Positions 58,601 through 64,000 of a DNA stretch of 64,000 bases are shown in pieces. The stretch comes from Maylandia zebra. Lineage: Eukaryota; Chordata; Actinopteri; Cichliformes; Cichlidae. Every line of letters begins with the position of its first letter. Positions within the stretch are counted from its first letter, which is position 1. The position numbers and the translations under genes are program-made. The notes beneath the pieces were generated by a model that was given only the letters and a program-made list of their open reading frames with translations, was not told where the DNA came from and searched no databases. Location: the NCBI RefSeq assembly GCF_041146795.1, contig NC_135177.1, positions 2,726,560 to 2,790,559 on the forward strand. The letters are read 5' to 3'.

Positions 58601-61170
58601 GCTCGCTGAGGCCCTCGCTCACAACAAAGCACTCAAAGAGATATGGTGAGCATCAGTTCAAATTGACATCTTGGTCTTTTATTCTCCCCTCAAGGTTATG
58701 TCAGACCAAGCAGAGGGTGGGTGATTATTTGAAGTCCAACTTATTCCGGACACAAACTTAAGCTAGTTAGGGACTGATCGGTAACTGTGAGGCTGTTGAA
58801 TGCTCTGCTATCACTTCCAACATGAACGAAGACAGGAAACTAAACAGCAGTGATGTTTGCAGGGTTACTGAAGTTGGGCTAGCTCAGACCTTCCCAAAGT
58901 GTGGGGCCCGCCCCCTAGGGGGGGCGCAGAGCCATTGCAGGGGGGGCGCGGTGTGAAAAGGGGAAAAAAAACAAACAAGGCTTGGACACTGCTAGCACAG
59001 GCGCCCACAGAAACGCAAAGCAGGAGATGAAGCATCGCTGAATATGTTTCCAAACCAACTTCATTCTGAGCCAAAGACTAGAAAACATGGTGAAGCAAAT
59101 CTTCCCTTTGGCTTCACCTGCACAGGTGCTGAGGTAGGTCTCCCTGCAGAACTGGTTTCCCTGCGTCAGGAGCAGCGCTTCAAATCACGGACAAACAGGA
59201 TCCCACATTCTTGATCTTTAGTTCACAAACACTTGTTGTAATGACTAACTGCTCCTGACATTTTGGAGATGTTTGCTCTTTATACAGTAAAGTTACAGCA
59301 GGATACAAATAATATCAGGCTGATCCTGCCACGATTTGTTCCCTCGGTTCAAATCACAGACAAACAGGATCCAACAGCTGTTTATGTTTTTAAACCCATT
59401 TTGCACAGAGAGGATTTTTTTGATTTGATAGCAATGTTGAATATTATTACACAAAAAAAACAACTACACGTAAAATAATCCCACCGTGACGCCTCTGCCT
59501 TTGTAAATGGAGGGACAGTAACTGCGTGTAAACCTGCAGACAGTCAGATTAACAGTATTTTGTCTCTATCTGCTATTCTGCAATTCATCCCATGTAAACA
59601 ATAACGTGGACACAGCGTGGCGTGGAAAAAGGCACATACCTCTGACGGTGTGTGATGAACTCTGTATTCCTCGTCCACACGTAAACGCAAAAAAGGAGTT
59701 TTAAAAAATCTCAGTTTTCGGTGATTGGAAACGCCGTTTACGTGGACGAAACTGCGTGTTCAAAAATACCCGTGTAGGTGCGGACGCAGCGTAACAGAGT
59801 TAGTAGTTTATTTTATTACTACCTGTCATTTATTGCAGATTATTGTATTTGCTTAATTGTTTACTAAATGTTTGAGGAGTGAAATAAACCACAGTGGAGC
59901 AAAACATTTTTCATGTAAAACAAAGGGGGGCCCAGCAAAAAAAGTTTGGGAACCACTGACTTAAAGATTGGATATCCCACCTGCTGTGATGGTTTAATGC
60001 TGTACAGATGTTTTTATTATCATTACGTCACATCCTGTTTATGACAGTTAAGATAAATAATATTCTTATAAGAAATAAAATTGGGCAGCACGGTGGCACG
60101 GTGGTTAGCACTGTTGCCGCACAGCAAGAAGGTCCTGAGTTCAATTCCACCATCAGGCCGGGGTCTTTCTGTGTGGAGTTTGCATGTTCTCCCCGTGTTT
60201 GCGTGGGTTCCCTTCGGGTACTCCGGCTTCCTCCCACCGTCCAAAGACATGCAGCTTGTGGGGATAGGTTAATTGGATAATCCAAATTGCCACTAGGTGT
60301 GAATGTGCGAATGACTGTGAGTGTGAATGGTTGTCTGTCCCTGTGTGTTGGCCCTGCGACAGACTGGCGACCTGTCCAGGGTGTACCCTGCCTCTCGCAC
60401 TATGACAGCTGGGATAGGCTCCAGCGCCCCCGCGACCCTGAAAAGGATAAGCGGAAGCGAATGGATGGATGGAAATAAAATTGTCTCATGTACACACTAC
60501 TGTACTTTAATGCGGGTCATAAGGGTGGTACGTTAGAATTTATCAGGTGGTACTCATTGTGAAAAGGTTGAGAACCACTGATCTGATCATCAGGCGCCTC
60601 TACTGTAAGGTAGACCCTACAATAATGGACTAGTGCGTAAATAGGCTCAAAGGGTGTAGCTCTGCTGATGGCCCTTATTTCTCTGTTGAAACCGACAGCG
60701 AGCGAATAAAATAGAGGAATGAAGCTGTCCCAAGTCATTTCAGGTTCAGTAAAAAAACAGGAAATTTCTGCTTTCTGTATTACTGAGGAGGAAGGAAAAA
60801 CATCATTCAGATGTTCAGCGGAGACAGAATTTATTGATTCGTCAGTAAAAGGTCTATTGAGATATTACCGATGATGAATGAAAGAAAAACACAGTATAAT
60901 CTAAAGTGTCGGGCCAGTACGTGCCAACAGAAGTAACTGGTGGTGGGGACGTGTTGATCTCCTCGATCTGGAGCTGAGCTGGATCCACATTGGACCCGTC
61001 TTTGACAGCATCCACAGAGTGAATTGCAGGTTACGTGGGGCTGTCGTTAACGTTGTCCCTGTGAATGCATGACTGGAGTCTGATTGTATTTCTGCAGCGT
61101 GAAAGGAAACCGGCTCTCTGAAGAGGAAGAGCAGCAGTTTGTGTCGGAGAAGCGGCTGCGGTTCCACTGA
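49925..61170 (+). CDS. nod1: nod1, intracellular peptidoglycan sensor (11 coding exons)
   Basis: NOD1 is a cytosolic NLR that senses gamma-D-glutamyl-meso-DAP from peptidoglycan and signals through RIPK2 to NF-kB and MAP kinases. Coding exons: 49925-50101, 50543-50717, 53162-54974, 55046-55129, 57401-57484, 57572-57655, 57932-58015, 58104-58187, 58375-58458, 58562-58645, 61098-61170. All junctions are GT-AG and in phase, giving 2826 nt and about 941 residues (human about 953). The order is CARD (residues 1 to about 110), NACHT with Walker A GDAGVGKS (193-200) and Walker B FDGYDE (275-280), winged-helix region, then leucine-rich repeats from about 705. No stop or frameshift is seen, so the gene looks intact. 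5' non-coding exons are not located. Confidence 0.96.
50543..50717 (+). CDS. nod1: nod1 coding exon 2 (CARD, second half)
   Basis: A long polypyrimidine tract ending TTTTTTTTTTAG precedes [19 protein letters not shown], the last CARD helices. It ends VVNTDP plus one base before GTAGGT. The residues match the CARD-NACHT linker of vertebrate NOD1. Confidence 0.93.
51815..52160. repeat. alternating CA/CG microsatellite in nod1 intron 2
   Basis: About 345 bp of almost unbroken alternating purine-pyrimidine sequence, mainly CA with many CGCG steps. Frames through it give only Cys/Val/Arg/Ala repeats and are not genes. Confidence 0.97.
52611..52677. repeat. (TTA)n microsatellite with LINE-like 3' end before it
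   Basis: About 22 TTA units follow GTAAAGCGCTTTGGGTGCC and GTTATATAAATCCAATC, the usual 3' end of a fish LINE/SINE family whose tail seeded the repeat. Confidence 0.9.
53162..54974 (+). CDS. nod1: nod1 coding exon 3 (NACHT and first repeat)
   Basis: The 1813-nt exon starts within (I)[17 protein letters not shown] and ends at GTGAGT after MTVVR. It has Walker A at 53386-53409, the sensor-like LLTARTG motif ([11 protein letters not shown]), [10 protein letters not shown] and [12 protein letters not shown] of the NACHT-winged helix region, and [13 protein letters not shown]. The first leucine-rich repeat ([18 protein letters not shown]) is at its end. A single exon for NACHT is the usual NLR structure. 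Confidence 0.96.
55046..58645 (+). CDS. nod1: nod1 leucine-rich-repeat exons 4-10 (seven exons of 84 nt)
   Basis: Each exon is exactly 84 nt, enters with one base to complete a codon and leaves with two. It encodes one 28-residue ribonuclease-inhibitor-type repeat, such as [20 protein letters not shown] and [18 protein letters not shown]. Any one could be skipped without breaking the frame. The repeats form the ligand-sensing solenoid. The third (57572) and fifth (58104) are the most diverged from the consensus by eye. Confidence 0.93.
55715..55930 (+). repeat. interspersed repeat, LINE 3'-end type (nod1 intron 4)
   Basis: It carries the block GGAGGTTTCTTCCTGTTAAA through GGTGCTATATAAATAAAATT and ends in an (ATTGA)n tail. 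It is in opposite orientation to the copy at 7090. Confidence 0.65.
56171..57195 (-). mobile_element. L2-like LINE remnant (nod1 intron 4)
   Basis: On the minus strand the segment 56930-56650 reads [20 protein letters not shown] and, in another frame, [14 protein letters not shown]. These are blocks of L2 reverse transcriptase. Flanking repeat sequence (CAACTTTATTTATAGAGCAC) is typical of its untranslated end. Frames are broken. Confidence 0.6.
58885..59958. mobile_element. hAT (Charlie-like) non-autonomous element in nod1 intron 10
   Basis: The ends are CAGACCTTCCCAAAGTGTGG and the reverse complement of CAGTGGTTCCCAAACTTT. GGGGCCCGCC and GGGGGGCCCAG sit just inside. I find no matching 8-bp duplication, so age or end position is uncertain. 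It contains the repeat unit 59387-59694 in inverted orientation to 49187. Confidence 0.65.
60084..60472 (+). repeat. tRNA-derived SINE, copy 3 (nod1 intron 10)
   Basis: It starts GGCAGCACGGTGGCACGGTG and ends GGATAAGCGGAAGCGAATGG ATGG. A perfect 11-bp duplication AAATAAAATTG flanks it (60073-60083, 60473-60483). The close identity to copies 1 and 2 suggests fairly recent activity of the family. Confidence 0.9.
61098..61170 (+). CDS. nod1: nod1 last coding exon
   Basis: The acceptor TTGTATTTCTGCAG is followed by [20 protein letters not shown] and the stop TGA at 61168-61170. This matches the short charged C-terminus of NOD1 after the last repeat. It is separated from the previous exon by 2.5 kb containing two transposons. 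Confidence 0.9.
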
Positions 61171-61641
61171 CTGGGCACCTCACATGACGCATGCACGGAG
61201 CTGAGTGAAGGAGGAAGTGCGCTCGGTCCGTGTGCTGGTGTCAGCAAACAGTTTCACCCGATGCTGCGGGGATAAAGTCGCACCACCTCCATTGTCTGTG
61301 TTTTTATCTATTTAATATTCTTAAGCGAAAAACCCAGAATGTTTCTTTTTGAAATCTCTGAACGACATCACCGTGTTTCATTTTGGGGACTTTCCCCTAA
61401 AATTTCAACAAGTGTTTCACAGTTTTCCACAAAAGTTAGGAAGTGGGAGCTTAAACAAGAAGTATACAGCATGCTGACTTCCTCACATGCACACCTTGTT
61501 TTGTGTGTACTGTAAATGCTCTTTTATATTCATCTTACTGTTACACAAATGCTGTTTTTCACTTGATGGTGTTTCAAAGGTCTCGAACTCTTTCCTGTGT
61601 TCCTGCATAGATGTGACCTAAAGTGTTAAAAGTGTTACAAG

Positions 61642-61647
61642 AATAAA
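61642..61647 (+). terminator. nod1: candidate nod1 polyadenylation signal
   Basis: AATAAA in CAAGAATAAATAAGTGG lies 472 bases after the nod1 stop codon and is the first good signal there. Confidence 0.55.
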
Positions 61648-61699
61648 TAAGTGGAGCCCAAACACTCCTGAGTGGCAAATGTGTGAATGCGGTTCCTGT

Positions 61700-64000
61700 G
61701 TCGAACACGGGCGAAGACTTTGATTCGACTGTTTCAGACGTGGCCAACACGTCAGTATATCACTACCAACGTGTTTTACACATGGCCTCAAGTCATGTTG
61801 GAATGTTTGTGCGTGTTTGTTTAGGAAGAAAACAAAGCAAAATGCTTCATTGTGGTCGATTCAGTTAAAAAACATTGTCCAAGCAGCCGTCTGATTGGTC
61901 CAGGTAATCTTTAATAAACAAACAGGCAGCGTGGTCGTTTCAGAGAGCCGGAGCTCCTTACACACAGGTGCCTTGATGTGCTGTTCAGTATGAACATTAA
62001 CCCAGGCTGCTAGCTGCTTGGACCCCACAGGCTAACAGACCTACATGCTGTGAAATCCTGTTTCTATGGATGCACATACAGAAATATTCAAGCTTGCTAT
62101 GATTCTTTTGTTGTACAGATTGTTTGTCGGGGCTCAGACCCCACAGTTTGCAGATAAAAAGCATGCTGGGACTGTTTCTCTCGGTGCACACTATCAAACA
62201 CAGCAGCAACCAGCAGCTCTCAGAGCCTCTCGTTTGATCTTTGAGTGATTTCTTCTTTTTCTTATTGGTTTATTTGTCTCAGCTTTCTGCCACTTACCTG
62301 AGTTCAGGTATAAACACACCACACCTTCCCTCAGCAGGCTGTAGTCTGCACCACCACTTACTTTTACTTAGCTTCAGGTTCGTTCTCCTCCCTCGCTCAC
62401 CATGTGTGGTTTCAAAATGAGAAGATGATGATGATGATGATGATGGCCAAAATGCTGGGAGCGTCATGAACCCAGCACATTTACCTTGTGCTTCTTCAGA
62501 CAGTAGAGACCTAATAACTGGATAAAGTCTGAGGCAGGACCGTCTCATATATTCACATTAGAACTGTTTTATTCTTTGGAATAAGCAAAGGTCCAGTATT
62601 GATCAGCCTCCATGTGCCTACAGTAATAAGTGCCAGATTTTCTTTTCTTTCTTTCCAGCGAGTTGCAGGCTGTGCAGGGGATTTCTGCCTGCCAGTGCAA
62701 ACAGGGGAAGCCCCATCGTGATGACCCAAGTTACACAATAATGCAAAAAGCCATTGGAGAACTGAGAATCTGAGGCTGGTCACTGAAAGAGTTCACCCAG
62801 CTCCCATCATGGTGTGGACTGTCATTTAGCATCTAATGGGGCGTCACTGCAACTAATAACACCTGTCATTAGTTTAACTTTATTAATCACTCTGTAAGAC
62901 AGATTTACAGGGCTCTGATTGGATGGCGTTCGGCTGACGTTAGGGTAGATCCTGGCTACAGCCTGGGCTGTGACACACCTCCGTCAGTGTAAATGTATCT
63001 AACCATGCAATGAATCCCTCACATATGTTCATACATGAAAGAAGAAGACGACGTACGTCAACATTATGTCTCAGTTCATCTATACGATCTTTATTGTGGC
63101 CTCTTAAAAATTTTGGAACTTTTCTCTTATTTAATTATCTGTGGAGGTCTTTCTCACTAGGAAAGCTGTGAAACGTCAGAAAACAGCCACAGAGTCTGAA
63201 TCGAGATTAAAGTGTCATCAGAGTATGAAAGGTCACTGACACTGGGTGACTTCGAGTGACGATGGGTGAAATGACAGCTGGTGACTTTGACTCCTCAGCT
63301 TGCTCTTGTACCAGCTGTAAAGCAACGCCAGGCGTGTTTACGCGTGGGTCTGTGGGCTCTGATCAGGAACGAGCCTCCCGTGACATTTACAGGAGTTTTT
63401 GGATGTGTGCTGATGTAACCAAAGTCCCGTAATGAGCTCAGATATAACGTCATCTCCTGAGGAAGACCACGCCACGTGGCAGAAAGCTCTGGAAATGTTT
63501 TGCTACAGAGTTGCAACTATAATTTAACTGCACTCGTAACATGCTCTCATTTAACGCCAGCCTTTCCCGTAAAAGTTCAAGGATTCAGCGTGGTGTCAGA
63601 GCCACTGTGGTATTAGAGGTGTCTGTGTTATTGCAAAATGATGGCAATACAAAAACCCACACGGACAGGAGAGTGAAACGTCAAAGTCATCTTTTAAGGC
63701 CAGATTTGTTGCACATTTCCTCATAAATTCACAGACAGAAATGAAAAGACAGGCGGACCTGCTCACAGGAATCAGCTGCATGATCAGTCAGGGGAAAGTG
63801 GTTGTAATCTCTTGCAGAATTCAGATCAGAGAGAGAGATGACGGTACAGTCAAAGCCCCGTGAGATGTCCATCAAGCAGCCACGTGGTCGCTCTGTCGCT
63901 ACAAACGCACCGATCCTGCCTCCACGCACTGTGCGAAGGGAGCGTGTCACCGGGCTCGGTTAATCTCCGTGTGGCCGTCCGATTTCCAGAATACAGTGTG
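61700..64000. other. no gene seen downstream of nod1
   Basis: I found no supported exon here. A (GAT)n microsatellite is at 62422-62446. The minus frame at 63729-63950 is open but has no recognisable family or splice partner. A neighbouring gene may begin beyond the window. Confidence 0.4.

Noticed and set aside
63729..63950. Minus-strand frame near the right edge as an exon of a neighbouring gene
   Set aside because: It is open but short, and I recognise no motif or partner exon; it is left unassigned.

Overview
The window is animal nuclear DNA, most likely from a ray-finned fish. The evidence is two vertebrate multi-exon genes with GT-AG introns, set among transposons typical of fish: Tc1, hAT, L2, an RTE-type LINE with an (ATGG)n tail, a tRNA-derived SINE and an endogenous retrovirus. 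A percomorph such as a cichlid is my guess, and the sequence alone does not prove it. Exon coordinates below come from reading splice sites and codon phase by eye.

Two host genes lie head to head. At the left, on the minus strand, is the 5' half of jarid2, which encodes a PRC2 cofactor. Its start codon is at 7777 and it runs off the window at base 1. I traced seven exons by matching phase. Only a few short pieces of it form ATG-started reading frames, so it is easy to miss. It has a conserved N-terminus, an unusually long Lys/Thr/His/Gln-rich second exon, and a conserved block around the lysine equivalent to human K116. At the right, on the plus strand, is nod1 (49925-61170, 11 coding exons, about 941 residues). 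It has two CARD exons, one large NACHT exon, seven leucine-rich-repeat exons of exactly 84 nt, and a short last exon.

The 42 kb between them is almost entirely mobile DNA. From left to right it holds: a THAP-domain transposon with a perfect 8-bp target duplication (8746-10424); a hAT MITE (10498-10970); a nearly complete Tc1 element (12037-13630); a hAT element (14376-15736); a CpG-rich stretch that may be the jarid2 promoter (about 16.4-16.97 kb); L2 LINE fragments; a SINE; a 5'-truncated RTE-type LINE with an open reverse transcriptase (19490-21614); a hAT MITE; a second Tc1/mariner element (23806-25179); a Tc1 fragment; a young endogenous retrovirus with near-identical LTRs, broken gag and pol and one long open env frame (27435-34239); a palindrome-rich inverted-repeat element (35997-36484); a possible CACTA-like element (36596-38095); an L2 LINE split by a longer RTE copy (38.4-42.4 kb); two more hAT elements (42469-44287, 45952-46671); an L2 ORF1 fragment; and a Gypsy integrase remnant.

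nod1 introns carry a long alternating CA/CG tract, a TTA microsatellite, LINE pieces, a hAT-like element and another SINE. All three SINE copies end in a 3' tail that resembles the 3' end of the RTE LINE in the same window, which suggests a LINE-SINE partnership. From 61.7 to 64 kb I see no gene.
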